A DNA stretch of 64,000 bases, taken from contig NC_035172.2 of the NCBI RefSeq assembly GCF_001659605.2, forward strand, positions 29,315,342-29,379,341, given 5' to 3'. The DNA is from Manihot esculenta. Lineage: Eukaryota > Streptophyta > Magnoliopsida > Malpighiales > Euphorbiaceae. A model generated the notes under the pieces. That model did not search any database, had not been told where the DNA came from, and saw only the letters and a list, made by a program, of their open reading frames with translations. The position numbers and the translations under genes were made by a program. Position 1 is the first letter of the stretch, and the number at the start of each line of letters is the position of its first letter. Positions 1 through 12,030 of this stretch are shown here, piece by piece.

Positions 1-1417
1 GCCAATGTATATTTATTTGCATGATTTGAATGAGTTATATGCATGTTGGAATGAGAAGGAGAGGTTTTTGTGCAAAGGGAACCAAGTTTCTGCCCTCTGG
101 CAGAAACCAGGTTCGGCAGCCGAAGGACTTTCGGCCGCCGAACCTGCCTGGGAGGCAGGCCTTTCGGCTGCCGAAGTTGCCCCCGAAAAGAGACTTTCAT
201 CTCTGTCTGGGACTTTCGGCCGCCGAAGGTGCCGCCGAACCTGCCTGGGTTTCGGCTCTGGAGGGACTTTCGGCTGCCGAAGGTGCCGCCGAACCTGCCC
301 TGTTCAGCCTTCCTTTGCATGTTTTGCATGATTGTTTTCAGTTGTTTTAGGGGGTTTTTGGGGGATGTTTTTAGAGTTATGTTCTAGTTGTTTGGTCCCT
401 CATTTGAGTCCACATGTGTAGGTTCGGACCCGAGGAACCGAGGACCTCAGCAGTGAGTCAGTTGCTTCAGTCAGTGTCAGAGCTAGCCAGAGGTGAGTAG
501 AATAACTCCTTATGTTTCAAGTAAAATAAATCAGTTTTGAGCATGTTCATGCATCACGGATGCCATGTGATATTTTAGGTTGTTTGCATTAGAAATCACG
601 AATATGCTGCATTGCATAATATGTTGTTGATGTGGATGAATGTTGAATGATCCATTAGCCCTCATATGTTATGACATGATGATATGGTATGGAAGTCCAG
701 GTGTGGCCTGCACTACGCCCCCGGCACCATGGATTATGTATGTTATGTTATGCATAAGAGAAAGACCAGGTGTGGCCTGCACTACGCCCCTGGCATGATT
801 GGAATATGTAGAGGGCTAGATGGTGACAAGTTCATCCTTGATATGATTAGTTGTGATGTGATGCATTTCATGTTATCATATGTTTAAATGTTTTATTATT
901 CTGCTCACTGGGCTCTTGTAGCTCACCCCTTTTCCCTTAACCCCAGGTATGTAGGTACAGGGTAGACCAGGAGGTCCGCAAGAGTATTGAAGTCGTTTAT
1001 ATGTAATAGATAGAATGTGGACATGATGAAATTGTAAAGTTATGAATAGTTATGTAATGTAATGATATTAAGGATTAGAGATTGTGCTTGACCCCATGTG
1101 TATGGTATCCCTTTTAATACATGATCTTAGAAGTTTTGTAATGCTTATGTAAACCAACTCAACACATGTTATGCCACCCATTGGGGGCATTGATGAGGTC
1201 CCACCGAGGGACCAATGTTTATGATTATGTTCAGTGCATGCACAGGTTGAGTTTGGTGTATGAATGAAAGAAAAGTTTTAATTTTTATGTATGTTGTTGA
1301 TCATGTATGGGATTAAACAGGTTTTCAGGTTGCATGTCAGGCTTGCTACGGGTCCCGGCGGCCTTAAGCCGACCTAGATCCTAGCGCCGGTAGCGGTCCG
1401 ATTTTCGGGTCATTACA
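1..1417 (+). mobile_element. LTR Z, Tekay-type gypsy LTR, 5' part outside window
   Basis: The segment matches the LTRs at 5470-7784 and 12031-14365 along its length: the TTCGGC/GCCGAA-rich block (about 110-300), the GAGGAACCGAGGACC motif (about 434), a short tandem repeat (about 690-800) and the conserved end GCGGTCCGATTTTCGGGTCATTACA at 1417. It is cut off by the left window edge. It lies directly against the end of element A's integrase/chromodomain ORF, so it inserted into A; the right target copy would be GGTAC (1418-1422). It could be a solo LTR or the 3' LTR of an element to the left. ORFs inside it are fortuitous. Confidence 0.85.
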
Positions 1418-3029
1418 GGTACATTCTTCTATGTTGTGGTGATTCCAAAGAACTTTCACCATCGGGATTTTCTTATTCCTCAACCTTCTGATCTGCGTGT
1501 CTAGGATCCGCACTGGCTGTTCAATATAGGTGAGATCTCCTAGGATCTCTACATCTGGTTCGCTAAGAACCTTGCCCGGATCTGACACGAACTTCCGTAA
1601 CATGGAAACATGGAAAACCGGATGGATTCTCTCCATGGAAGTAGGTAAGTCCAACTTGTACGATACATTCCCGATCTTCTGCAAGATTTCAAAAGGTCCG
1701 ATGTACCGTGGAGCTAGCTTACTATTCCTCCCAAAATGAACCACCCCTTTCATAGGGGACACCTTGAGCAATACTAGATCCCCCTCCTGAAACTCTATCT
1801 GCCTCCTGCGGATATCTGCATAACTCTTCTGCCGGCTCACTGCAGTTCTGATCCTTTCTCTGATTATGGGCACCACCCTGCTGGTGATCTCTACCAACTC
1901 AGGCCCTGCCAAGGCCCTCTCTCCTACTTCTTCCCAACAAACAGGTGACCGACACTTCCTCCCATACAAAGCTTCATATGGAGCCATCCCTGTGCTAGCA
2001 TGATAGCTGTTATTGTAGGCAAACTCCACCAGGGGTAGATGTTGCTTCCAAGAACTGCCAAAATCTAGCACACACATTCTGAGCATATCTTCAATTGTTT
2101 GGATGGTTCTCTCTGACTGTCCATCAGTCTGTGGGTGGAAGGCAGTATTAAAGTCTAATCTGGTACCCATAGCATTCTGCAGACTCCGCCAAAACCTGGA
2201 GGTGAACTGGGGTCCCCTATCTGACACTATTGATACTGGAGCCCCATGCAATCTTACAACTTCATCCACAAACACTTGTGCCAATTTGTCCACAGAATAG
2301 CCACTCCTAACAGGGATGAAGTGAGCAGATTTGGTCAGTCTATCCACAATCACCCATATGGAGTCTAGTCTGTTGGACGTTGCCGGTAACCCCACCACGA
2401 AGTCCATAGCTATATTCTCCCATTTCCACTCTGGAATCGGCAGTGGGTTAAGCATTCCAGCCGGCTTCTGATATTCCAGCTTCACCCTCTGACATACCTC
2501 ACAGGCGGACACGAACTGTGCCACCTCCCTTTTCATAGATGGCCACCAATAAACTCTTTTTAGATCCTGGTACATCTTGGTGGCTGTAGGGTGAACGCTG
2601 TACCTAGCACTATGAGCTTCCCTCATAATGTCTCCCTTCAGACTCACGTCATCTGGCACACACAACCTGTTCCCATAGCGGAGGATCCCTTTGTTGTCAA
2701 ATCTGAATTCTTCATTCTTGCCTGCTTGAACTGTTCTTGCTATTTTTACTAACTCTGGGTCCTCATGCTGTTTCTGGGCCACTTGTTCCAGAAACACGGG
2801 TGTCACCTTCATCTGAGCAATCAAAGCACCTATACCAGACAACTCTAATTGCAGCCCTTCCTCCATAAGCTTGTAGAACTCTCTCACCACTGGCCTTCTC
2901 TCTGCCGCGATGTGGGATAAACTGCCAAGTGATTTCCGGCTTAAGGCATCTGCCACCACGTTTGCCTTACCCGGATGGTACTGGATTTTGCAATCATAGT
3001 CACTAAGCAGTTCTACCCATCTCCTCTGC
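1418..3029 (-). pseudogene. Element A pol, end of RNase H to integrase and start of chromodomain
   Basis: A single open frame of about 510 residues starts in the conserved RNase H end ([10 protein letters not shown]). It has the integrase zinc-binding region (a His pair, then CEVC), the DDE core with Asp in MDFVVGLP, Asp in SDRGPQF and Glu in DGQSERT, a GPF/Y-type module (YIGPFEILQKIG) and the start of a chromodomain ([22 protein letters not shown]). It is then cut by LTR Z at the Thr codon, and the ORF reads on into LTR sequence. The enzyme core looks intact, but no complete polyprotein can be made because RT and gag are separated and broken. It probably came from a functional chromovirus, where integrase and chromodomain insert the element into heterochromatin. 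Confidence 0.85.
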
Positions 3030-4023
3030 TAGGGGTGAGCACTATTCGGTTTAAACCGAAATAACCGACCGAATCGAACCGAATTAAAAATTTAGTTCGG
3101 TTTTATTTTTAATTAGGTTCGGTTCGGGTTTAATTTTCTGAAAAATCGGTGATTTCGGTTCGGTTCGGTTTTAAATTCAAAAATTTCGATTAGACCGAAC
3201 CGAACCGAAATCACTAAACTACGTCGTTTTGAAATGTACCCTTATATTTGCCCTAAATCTAAAAGCCTGAGTCACGCTACCAATCTCCATTCCACGCCGC
3301 CTCACATCACAGATCACACATGCCTGTGCCTTTCTCTGAGCATTGAGCTCCACCACTTCCAGCAGTTCCACAGTCCACCGTCCGACCTCCACTCTCCTCC
3401 CGACATCGACGATTAACTGTCGCGGCTAACTTGGGTCATCGATCTTCACTACGTTGCGGATGCGCGAATTAGCAACGTTGACGACTCCTCACCTCACTGT
3501 TGCTCTCTGGTCTCTCTCTCCACACAATCGTCGGCGTCGGTCGTCACTCTCCACGGAATCGTCGGCCATCGCTCTCCAGTCTATCGGCTCTCCGCACCGT
3601 CAACAACTTGGTTGCCCTCGGTCTTCCTCGGTCTTTCTCGGTCTTCCTCGGTCCTCCTCGGTCCTCCTCGCTCCTCCCTCCTCGCTCCTCGCTCCTCGCT
3701 CCTCCTCCGTCCTCCTCCGTCCTCCGTCCCCGTCCCCGTCCCCGTCCCCATCCCCGTCCTCGTCCTCAGTCCTCAGTATTGATTTTTTATTTGTAAAAAT
3801 TAAAATTAAAATATTTTAATTGGATTTTAGAATGAATGTGAAAAAAAAAAAGTTTAAAAATCGAATCGAACCGATCAAACAGAATCGAACCAAATCGGTT
3901 CGGTTTGATTCGGTTATTTCTCTTATTCGGTTCGGTTCGGTTTGTGTAAAATTCTGCAATTCGGTTTTCGGTTATTTCAGTTCGGTTCAGTTTTGAACCG
4001 AACCGACCGAATGCTCACCCCTA
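3030..4023. mobile_element. Non-autonomous hAT transposon, 994 bp, in element A pol
   Basis: The ends are a perfect 12-bp inverted repeat: TAGGGGTGAGCA at 3030-3041 and TGCTCACCCCTA at 4012-4023. They are flanked by a perfect 8-bp target duplication TCCTCTGC (3022-3029 and 4024-4031). Both features are typical of hAT elements. Removing 994 bp plus one TSD copy restores the RNase H reading frame of element A. Subterminal regions are packed with TTCGGTT/AACCGAA motifs (3046-3215 and 3860-4005), probably transposase-binding sites. No transposase is encoded; the GC-rich centre (about 3220-3775) has ORFs that resemble nothing I recognise. Confidence 0.9.
3618..3775. repeat. Pyrimidine-rich minisatellite inside the hAT element
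   Basis: Short units of CCTCGGT/TCCTCGC type run into CCGTCC units (CCGTCCCCGTCCCCGTCC around 3725-3750). The array gives Ser/Pro-rich ORFs in several frames that are best read as low complexity. Confidence 0.8.
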
Positions 4024-5469
4024 TCCTCTGCCTCAGATTCAACTCTCTCTGACTCAAGATGTACTGCAAACTCTTATGATCTGTAAAGATCTCACATTTA
4101 ATCCCATAGAGGTAATGTCTCCACATCTTGAGTGCAAAGATCATTGCTGCCATCTCCAGGTCATGTGTAGGATAATTTAACTCATGCTTCTTCAACTGTC
4201 TAGAAGCATAAGCAATCACCCTCTCATTTTGCATCAACACACAACCTAGTCCCACACGGGACGCATCACAGAACACTGTGAAGTCTTCATTACTGGTAGG
4301 CAGAGCTAACACCGGTGCTGACGTCAACCTTTTCTTCAACTCCTCAAAAATCTCTTCACATTGTTCAGACCACACAAACCTCTGGTTCTTCTTGGTCAAT
4401 CTGGTCATGGGAGCGGCAATCTTAGAGAAGTCCTGTACGAAGCTCCTGTAGTAACCTGCCAAATCCAAAAAGCTCTTTATCTCTGTTACTGAGGTGGGTC
4501 TAGGCCAGTTAGCTACAGCTTCTACCTTCTTGGGGTCCACTTCTATTCCCTGTTCTGACACAACATGCCCCAAGAATGAGATACTCTTCAAACCAGAACT
4601 CACACTTGGAGAACTTGGCATATAAGCCATGTTCCCTCAGGGTCTATAAGACAATCCTCAGATGATGGGCATGCTCCTCTGTGTTTCTGGAATACACTAA
4701 GATATCATCAATGAAGACAATAACAAAGTGATCCAGGTACTGATTGAAAACTCTGTTCATGAGGTCCATGAATGCTGCAGGGGCATTGGTCAGCCCGAAC
4801 GGCATCACTAGGAACTCATAGTGCCCATATCTGGTCCTGAACGCTGTCTTCGGCACATCCTCTTCTCTTATTCTCAGCTGATGGTACCCAGATCTCAGAT
4901 CTATCTTGGAGAAACAACCTGCTCCTGCTAGCTAGTCGAATAGATCGTCGATCCTAGGCAACGGATACTTGTTCTTGGTAGTGACTTTGTTCAACTGCCT
5001 GTAGTCGATACAAAGTCTCAAGGATCCATCCTTCTTCCTCACAAAAAGCACTGGAGCACCCCAAGGTGAGGTACTCGGGCGGATGAAGCCCTTATCTACC
5101 AACTCTTGCAATTGTTCCTTTAACTCCTTTAACTCTGCTGGTGTCATTCTGTAGGGAGGGATAGAGATTGGTCTGGTGCCAGGTATCAATTCTATTTCAA
5201 ACTCTATCTCCCTATCAGGTGGTAGTCCTGGAAGCTCGTATGGAAAGACATCTTGAAACTCTCTAACCACGGGCACTGAGGCGGGCTCCCTGACCTGACT
5301 ATCTAACTCTCTCACGTGAGCTAGAAACCCCTGACAACCCCTCCTGAGCAACCTACGAGCCTGTAGGGCTGAGATCAGACCTCTAAGTGTACCCCTCCTG
5401 TCTCCTCTGAAGACGACCTCTGACCCATCCTGATCTCTGAACCTGACTACCTTGTCTCTGCAGTCTAAG
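4024..5469 (-). pseudogene. Element A pol, protease end, reverse transcriptase and RNase H
   Basis: The minus-strand reading contains the protease-RT linker (5351-4932: [22 protein letters not shown]), RT fingers ([24 protein letters not shown]), the palm with the YVDD-equivalent [11 protein letters not shown] (4856-4644) and RNase H with the [14 protein letters not shown] motif (4630-4024). It is split by stops, including a CAG-to-TAG at the start of DQLAGAG (about 4934) and another around 4647, plus short frame changes. It is the upstream half of the frame at 1418-3029 and is non-functional. Confidence 0.85.
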
Positions 5470-7784
5470 TGTAATACCCGGCTAGACTCCGGTATCGGAA
5501 TTCCTACCGTCCGGTGGAATCTCGGATGTCGGAAACCTCTAGAAGGGTAAAATCATGTTTTTATAAAATGTTTTAATGTATTTTATGGTTTTAAGTAAAA
5601 AGCAAATTGAGTTTTGAATGAAAATAGCCTTGGAGGAAGACTCAGGTTCGGCCGCCGAACCACAAGTTCGGCTGCCGAACCTCAAGTTCGGCTGCTGAAC
5701 ATGCTTGCGCTTTGGGAGTGCTTTAGGCCCCCGAAGGCATAAGTGAGGAAAGTCCAGGTTCGGCCGCCGAACATGGCATGCATATGGAGGCACGTTAGGC
5801 CCCTGAAAGTGGCCTGGCCAGCCACCTATAAAAAGGTCTCCATATCCGAACGAATGAGCTTTTCTCCCCGTTTTCGGCCAAGGTGAGTTCTCCGCTGTCC
5901 CTCATCGATTTTGAGCTTCTCCCTTCGAATCTTCATGATTTTCTTATGAGTTTTCACTTGGTTTGAAGATATTTCAGCAAAAGAGCAAGTTTTGGAGCTT
6001 GGAGGTTCAAAGAGTTGATTTCTCCCCCATCTTCGAGTTGGATCGTCTTCCCTCTCGAGCTTCAAGATGTAAGAGTAGATCCACACTCCTTTTCAAGTTT
6101 TAGTTAAGTTTTAAGAGGATTCTTGGGGTAGAAATGCGTGTTTAGGTTAGTTGAGCATTGTTAGGTTTTATGTGTGTTTATGAGCAATGTATATTGGATA
6201 TGCATGTTTGATGTGTTGTAGTTGTGGTTTAGGATAGTTTGAAGCCCCTAGGAGCTATTGTATGTGTTTATGCATGTTTTGGTTGAGTTGTGAAGTTTGG
6301 GAGGCAATTGTGCATGACTTGAGGCTGAGTTCTGCCTTTGGAAGAACTCAGGTTCGGCAGCCGAAAGGACTTTCGACCGCCGAACCTGCTTGTGGAGGCC
6401 AGCTTTTGGTTGCCGAGCCCTTCCCCCGAAAGTGGACTTTCGGCTCTGGAAGGGAGTTTTGGCCGCCGAAGGTGCTGCTGAACATGCATGAGTTTCGTCT
6501 CTGGAGGGAACCTTCGACCGCCGAAAGTGCCGCCGAAGGTGCATGACTTTCGGCTCTGAAGGGCCTTTCGGCCGCCGAACCTGCCGCCGAAAGTGCCCTG
6601 TTCAGCCCTCATTTGCATGTTTTCTATGATTGTTTTGAGGTGTTTTAAGGGGATTTTGGGAAGTATTTTAGAGTCATGTTCTTGTATGTTTAGTCCCTCA
6701 TTTGAGTCCACCTGTGTAGGTTCGGACTCGAGGAACCGAGGACCCCAGCAGTGAGTCAACTGCTCCAGTGTCTGGTCAGAGCTAGCCAGAGGTGAGTGGA
6801 ATAACTCTTTATGTTTTAAACTAAATAATGAATATTTCAGCATGATTCACGCATCATAGATACCATGTGATATGTTAGGGTGTTTGCATTAGTATTCACG
6901 AATATGTTGCATTGCATATATGTTGTTGATGTGGATGAATGTTGAGTGATCCATTAGCCCTCGTATGTTATGTCATGATATGATGATGATATGGTATGGA
7001 AGTCCAGGAAGACCCATTCTACGTCCTTGGCACTATGTAAGAGAAAGTCCAGGAAGACCCATTCTACGTCCCTGGCATCTTGGAATTATATGTTATGTTA
7101 TGTTATGTAAGAGAAAGACCAGGACCCATTCTACATTCTGGCACTATTGGAAAATGTAGAGGGCTATTGGTGACAAGTTCATCCTTTATGTGATATGTTT
7201 GTGATGTGATGCATTTCATGAAAGCATGGACTTTAAATTTAATGTTTTACTATTCTGCTCACTAGGCTCTAGTAGCTCACCCCTCTCCCTTAACCCCCCA
7301 GGTTTGTAGGTACGGGATAGGCCAGGAGGTCAAGAAGAGTAAAGTATGTTATATAATAGTTAGATGTGGACATGAGGAAATGTAAAGTATTGAATAGTTA
7401 TGTAATGTAATGATGAGTATTGAGGTATAGAATTGTGGTTGACCCTAGTATGTTGTTAATCCCTTTTTGGTTACATGATCTTTTAATGAAATGTTTTATG
7501 ATGTTTATATAAACCAAACTTAATATATGTTGTCACCTCATTGGAGCATTGATGAGGACTCCAAAGAGGGGTTAATGTTTATGATTATGTTTATGAATAG
7601 TGCATGCACAGGTTGAGTTTGGTGAATGAATAAAAAGAAAAGTTCAAAATTTTTATGTATGTGTTGATCATGTATGGGATTAAACAGGTTTTTAGGATGT
7701 ATGTCAGGCTTGCTACGAGTCCCGGCGGCCTTATGCCGATATGGATCCTAGCGCCGGTAGCGGTCCGATTTTCAGGTCGTTACA
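5470..7784 (+). repeat. 5' LTR of element B
   Basis: It begins TGTAATACCCGGC and ends GGTCGTTACA, 2315 bp, immediately before the primer site. Contents include GTTCGGCNGCCGAAC palindromes (5644-5775 and 6352-6600), a TATA box at 5827 and a short direct-repeat cluster at about 7000-7145. Confidence 0.93.
5827..5834 (+). promoter_or_regulatory. Putative TATA box of element B 5' LTR
   Basis: TATAAAAA lies in the context GCCACC-TATA-AAAAGG. The same position in the 3' LTR reads TATAAAGG (12408). It is followed by a pyrimidine-rich stretch expected around a transcription start. The role is inferred from position. Confidence 0.55.
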
Positions 7785-7787
7785 AAT

Positions 7788-7799
7788 TGGTATCAGAGC
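7788..7799 (+). other. Primer-binding site (initiator Met tRNA), element B
   Basis: TGGTATCAGAGC starts three bases after the 5' LTR. It is the standard plant complement to the 3' end of initiator methionine tRNA, used to prime minus-strand cDNA. Confidence 0.92.
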
Positions 7800-8055
7800 C
7801 CTAGGTTCATATGGTCGGACCTAGAGTGTCGGGCTCATAGATGTTCTAGAAGGTCAAGCACAATAGGAAAATCATGTCCACTAGGATAGGATGTAGAGTC
7901 CTGTCTTGAATGATGATGTGAAATGCCATGATTATATACGTGTGCATTAATGTGATGCTATGGTATGTGATATATGTGATGCGGGTTCATGTGTTGGCAC
8001 ATGAACCATTTGATGCTAATGTTTATGTGATGTGTGCTGTTTTCTAGTAAGCAAG

Positions 8056-8654
8056 ATGAGAGGAACTCGTCGATCTGCACGATTGACTGGAGTGCCACCC
8101 CATGACGAGGGCATAGATGCCCGTCCTCATGCATTGCCTAGGGCAATGTCAAGTAGGTCCAGCAGAGAAAGAACAGTAAGAGACCCTAGAAGGTCTTTGG
8201 ATCTGGGTAGAAGCAGATCAGTGAGGGGAACAGTGCGCACAGAGGAGTATGTCGGTTTGGGATGAAAGCCTGCTACAGATATGGGCAGGAGGGGCACATG
8301 TCACGGGAGTGTCCTAGAGCAGCTTTTGTGGCACAGTCCCAGCAGACAGCTTCGGGTAGTGTGGCTCAGCCAGCAGCTCCAGCCGCGACTCAGGCTAGTG
8401 GCAGAGGCCGAGGGAGAGGGGCAGCCTCTTCTTCAGCGGGTTTTAGGGGTGAAGGTCCATCAGCACTAGCACGGATCTTCACCATGACACAACAGGAGGC
8501 AAATGCATCAAACACAGTGGTGTCAGGTAATCTTATCATTGGTTGTTCTGATGTTTATGCCTTAATGGACCCTGGTGCATCGCATTCTTTCATTGCTCCG
8601 AGAGCCGTCGAGAGGTTGGGGTTGATGGTCTCTGGGTTAGAGTGTCCCCTATGA
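8056..8654 (+). pseudogene. Element B gag/protease start with large internal deletion
   Basis: The start codon at 8056 opens MRGTRRSARLTGVP, as in element D gag. After about 60 residues the text jumps to the nucleic-acid-binding part (VCRFG then the zinc knuckle) and changes frame. Against element D about 1.06 kb, including the whole capsid-like domain, is missing. The knuckle reads CYRYGQEGHMSREC, with its second Cys replaced by Tyr. The protease active-site text MDPGASHSFI follows, then a TGA where D has Trp (8652). The product could not form particles. Confidence 0.85.
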
Positions 8655-11600
8655 GTCAGTGGACCCAAGTGTGACCCGTCAGTGGTAGAGTCAGTCTGCT
8701 AGTGTAGTCTAGTTTTTGTTGAGGGAAGGTGTCTTTTCGCCGACCTTGTGGTTCTAGATTTGACAGATTTTGACGTCATTCTAGGGATGGATTGGCTATC
8801 TACCCATGGAGCTACCTTGGACTGCAGAGACAAGGTAGTCAAGTTCAGATGTCAGGATGGGTCAGAGGTTGTCTTCAGAGGAGACAGGAGGGGTACACCT
8901 AGAGGTTTGATATCAGCCCTACAGGCTCGTAGGCTGCTCAGGAGGGGTTGTCAGGGTTTTCTAGCTCATGTGAAAGAGCTGGATAGTAATGTCAGAGAGC
9001 CTGCCTCAGTGCCCGTGGTCAGTGAGTTTTTAGATGTTTTCCCAGACGAGCTTCCAGGTTTACCACCTGCTAGGGAGATAGAGTTCGAAATTGAATTGAT
9101 GCCTGGAACTAGACCGATCTCTATCCCTCCCTACAGGATGGCACCAGCAGAATTGAAGGAGCTTAAGGAACAGTTGCAAGAGTTTGTAGATAGAGGATTC
9201 ATCCGACCGAGTACCTCGCCTTGGGGTGCTCCAGTGCTATTTGTGAAAAAGAAGGATGGATCTCTCAGACTTTGTATCGACTATAGGTAGTTGAACAAGG
9301 TCACTACCAAGAATAAGTACCCGTTGCCAAGGATCGACGATCTATTTGACCAGCTAGCCGGAGCAGGTTGTTTCTCCAAAATAGATCTGAGATCGGGGTA
9401 CCATCACTAAGAATAAGAGAAGAGGACGTGCCGAAGACAGCATTCAGGACCAGATATGGGCACTATGAGTTCCTTGTGATGTCGTTCGGGTTAACAAATG
9501 CCCCTGCAGCATTCATGGATCTCATGAACAGAATATTTAGCCAGTACCTGGATCACTTTGTTATTGTCTTCATAGATGATATCTTAGTGTATTCCAGGAA
9601 TGCAGAGGAGCATGCCCATCATCTGAGGTTAGTTCTGCAAACCTTGAGGGAACATGGCTTGTATGCCAAGTTCTCCAAATGTGAGTTCTAGCTGAGGAGC
9701 ATTTCATTCTTGGGACATGTGGTGTCAGAAAATGGAATCGAGGTAGACCCCAAGAAAGTGGAAGCTGTAGCAAACTGGCCTAGACCCACTACAGTGACAG
9801 AGATCAAGAGCTTCTTAGGTTTAGCAGGTTACTACAGGAGGTTCGTTCAGGACTTCTCTAAGATTGCAGCTCCCATGACCAGACTAACTAAGAAGAACCA
9901 GAGGTTTATGTGGACCGACTAGTGTGAGGAGAGCTTTGAGGAGCTAAAGAAGAGGTTGACTTCAGCACCAGTGTTAACTCTGCCATCTAGTAATGAAGAC
10001 TTCTCAATCTATTGCGATGCGTCCCGTGTGGGACTGGGTTGTGTGCTAATGCAGAATGAAAGGGTGATTGCTTATGCTTCTAGGCAGCTGAAGAAGCATG
10101 AGTTGAATTACCCTACACATGACCTAGAGATGGCAGCAGTAATCTTTGCACTCAAGATGTGGAGGCACTACCTTTATGGGGTAAAATGTGAGATCTTCAC
10201 CGATCATAAGAGCCTACAGTACATCCTGAGTCAGAGAGAGCTGAATCTGAGGCAGAGGAGGTGGGTAGAACTGCTTAGTGACTATGATTGCAAGATCCAG
10301 TACTATCCGGGTAAGGCGAATGTTGTGGCAGACGCCTTAAGCCGGAAATCACTTGGCAGTTTGTCCCACATTTCAGCAGAGAGGAGACCAGTAGTGAGGC
10401 AGTTCTTTGAGCTCATTAATGAAGGTCTACAGTTGGAGTTGTCTGGTACAGGTACTTTGATAGCCCAGATGAGAGTGGCACCCGTGTTTCTGGAGCAGGT
10501 GGCTTAGAAACAGCATGAGGACCCAGAGTTAGTGAAGATTGCCAGGACTGTTCAGTCAGGCAAGAATGAAGAGTTCAGATTTGACAGCAAGGGGATCCTC
10601 CACTATGGGAATAGATTATGTGTACCAGATGACGTAGGTCTGAAGGGAGACATTATAAGGGAGGCTCATAATGCCAGATACAGTGTTCACCCTAGAGCCA
10701 CCAAGATGTATCAAGATTTGTAGAGAGTTTATTGGTGGCCAGCTATGAAGAGAGAAGTGGCACAGTTTGTGTCAGCCTGCGAAGTATGTCAGAGGGTGAA
10801 GCTGGAACATCAGAAGCCAGCTGGAATGCTTAACCCGCTACCTATTCCAGAGTGGAAATGGGAGAATATAGCTATGGATTTCGTAGTGGGGTTACCGGCA
10901 TCGTCCAACAGATTGGACTCCATATGGGTGATTGTGGACAGACTGACCAAATCTGCTCACTTCATCCCTGTCAGGAGTGGCTATTCTGTGGACAAGTTGG
11001 CGCAGGTGTATGTTGATGAGGTTGTCAGGCTGCATGGGGTTCCTGTTTCAATAGTGTCTGATAGAGGGCCCCAGTTCACCTCCAGATTTTGGCGGAGTCT
11101 ACAGAATGCTATGGGTACCAGGTTGGATTTTAGCACTGCTTTCCACCCACAGACGGACGGACAGTCAGAGAGGACCATCCAGACAATAGAGGATATGCTT
11201 AGAATGTGTGTGCTAGATTTTGGCAGTTCTTGGAGGCAGCATCTACCTCTAGTGGAGTTTGCCTACAATAACAGTCATCATGCTAGCATAGGAATGGCTC
11301 CATATGAAGCTTTGTATGGAAGGAAGTGCAGGTCGCCTATTTGTTGGGAAGAAGTTGGGGAAAGGGCCTTGGCAGGGCCTGAGCTTGTAGAGATCACCAG
11401 CAGAGTGGTGCCCATAATCAGAGAAAGGATCAAGACTGCTGCAAGTAGGCAAAAGAGTTATGCAGATATCCGCAGAAGGCAAGTCGAGTTTTAGGAGGGG
11501 GATTTGGTATTGCTCAAGGTGTCTCCAATGAAAGGGGTGATTCGCTTCGGGAAGAAAGGTAAGCTAACTCCGCGGTACATTGGACCCTTTGAGATCTTGC

Positions 11601-11911
11601 AGAAGATCGGGAATGTATCGTATAAGCTGGATTTACCTGCTTCAATAGAGAGAATCAATCCGGTTTTCCATGTTTCCATGTTAAGAAAGTTCGTGTCAGA
11701 TCCGAGCAAGGTTCTTAGTGAGCCTGATGTGGAGATCCAAGAAGATCTCACCTATGTTGAGCAGCCAGTGCGGATCATAGACACCCAGATTAGAAAGTTG
11801 AGAAATAAGGAAATCCCGATGGTGAAAGTCCTTTGGAATCACCACAACGTTGAGGAGTGTACCTGGGAGACACGGGAGTCCATGCTCCAGCAATATCCTC
11901 ATCTCTTCTAA
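8655..11911 (+). pseudogene. Element B pol: protease, RT, RNase H, integrase, chromodomain
   Basis: The complete domain order is present: protease end ([15 protein letters not shown]), RT ([27 protein letters not shown]), RNase H ([15 protein letters not shown]), integrase (zinc region [26 protein letters not shown]) and chromodomain ([34 protein letters not shown]) ending at the stop at 11909. It is interrupted by nonsense codons at about 8699, 9288, 9689, 9920, 10505, 10721 and 11492, and by a one-base loss near 9408 (SGYHQLRIR motif). After 9408 everything stays in one frame. Most stops are CAG-to-TAG changes. Confidence 0.9.
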
Positions 11912-12017
11912 GGTGAGTGTTATGTGTTTTGTTGTGTGTTTATGTTTTATGCTTTGTATGTTCATGTTTTATGCTATACCATGTTTATTTGGTGAACATT
12001 CGGGGACGAATGTTCTT

Positions 12018-12028
12018 AAGGGGGGAAG
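12018..12028 (+). other. Polypurine tract, element B
   Basis: AAGGGGGGAAG lies just upstream of the 3' LTR (12031), the usual site for plus-strand priming. It follows CATTCGGGGACGAATG, a motif also present in inverted form at the matching place in element D. Confidence 0.85.
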
Positions 12029-12030
12029 AA

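Noticed and set aside
100..310. CRISPR-like array of short palindromic repeats
   Set aside because: Repeats are irregular in spacing and sequence, have no unique spacers of constant length, recur in every LTR of the family and lie in a plant genome.
5..387. Overlapping 100-aa ORFs in the LTR
   Set aside because: All come from the GCCGAA-rich palindromic block, in several frames at once, with no family similarity; the same happens in the other LTRs.
3454..3819. Ser/Pro-rich ORF in the hAT element
   Set aside because: It is a translation of the CCTCGGT/CCGTCC minisatellite and is not a transposase.
7788..7799. tRNA gene suggested by tRNA-complementary sequence
   Set aside because: Only the 12-base complement to the tRNA 3' end is present, beside an LTR; it is a primer-binding site.
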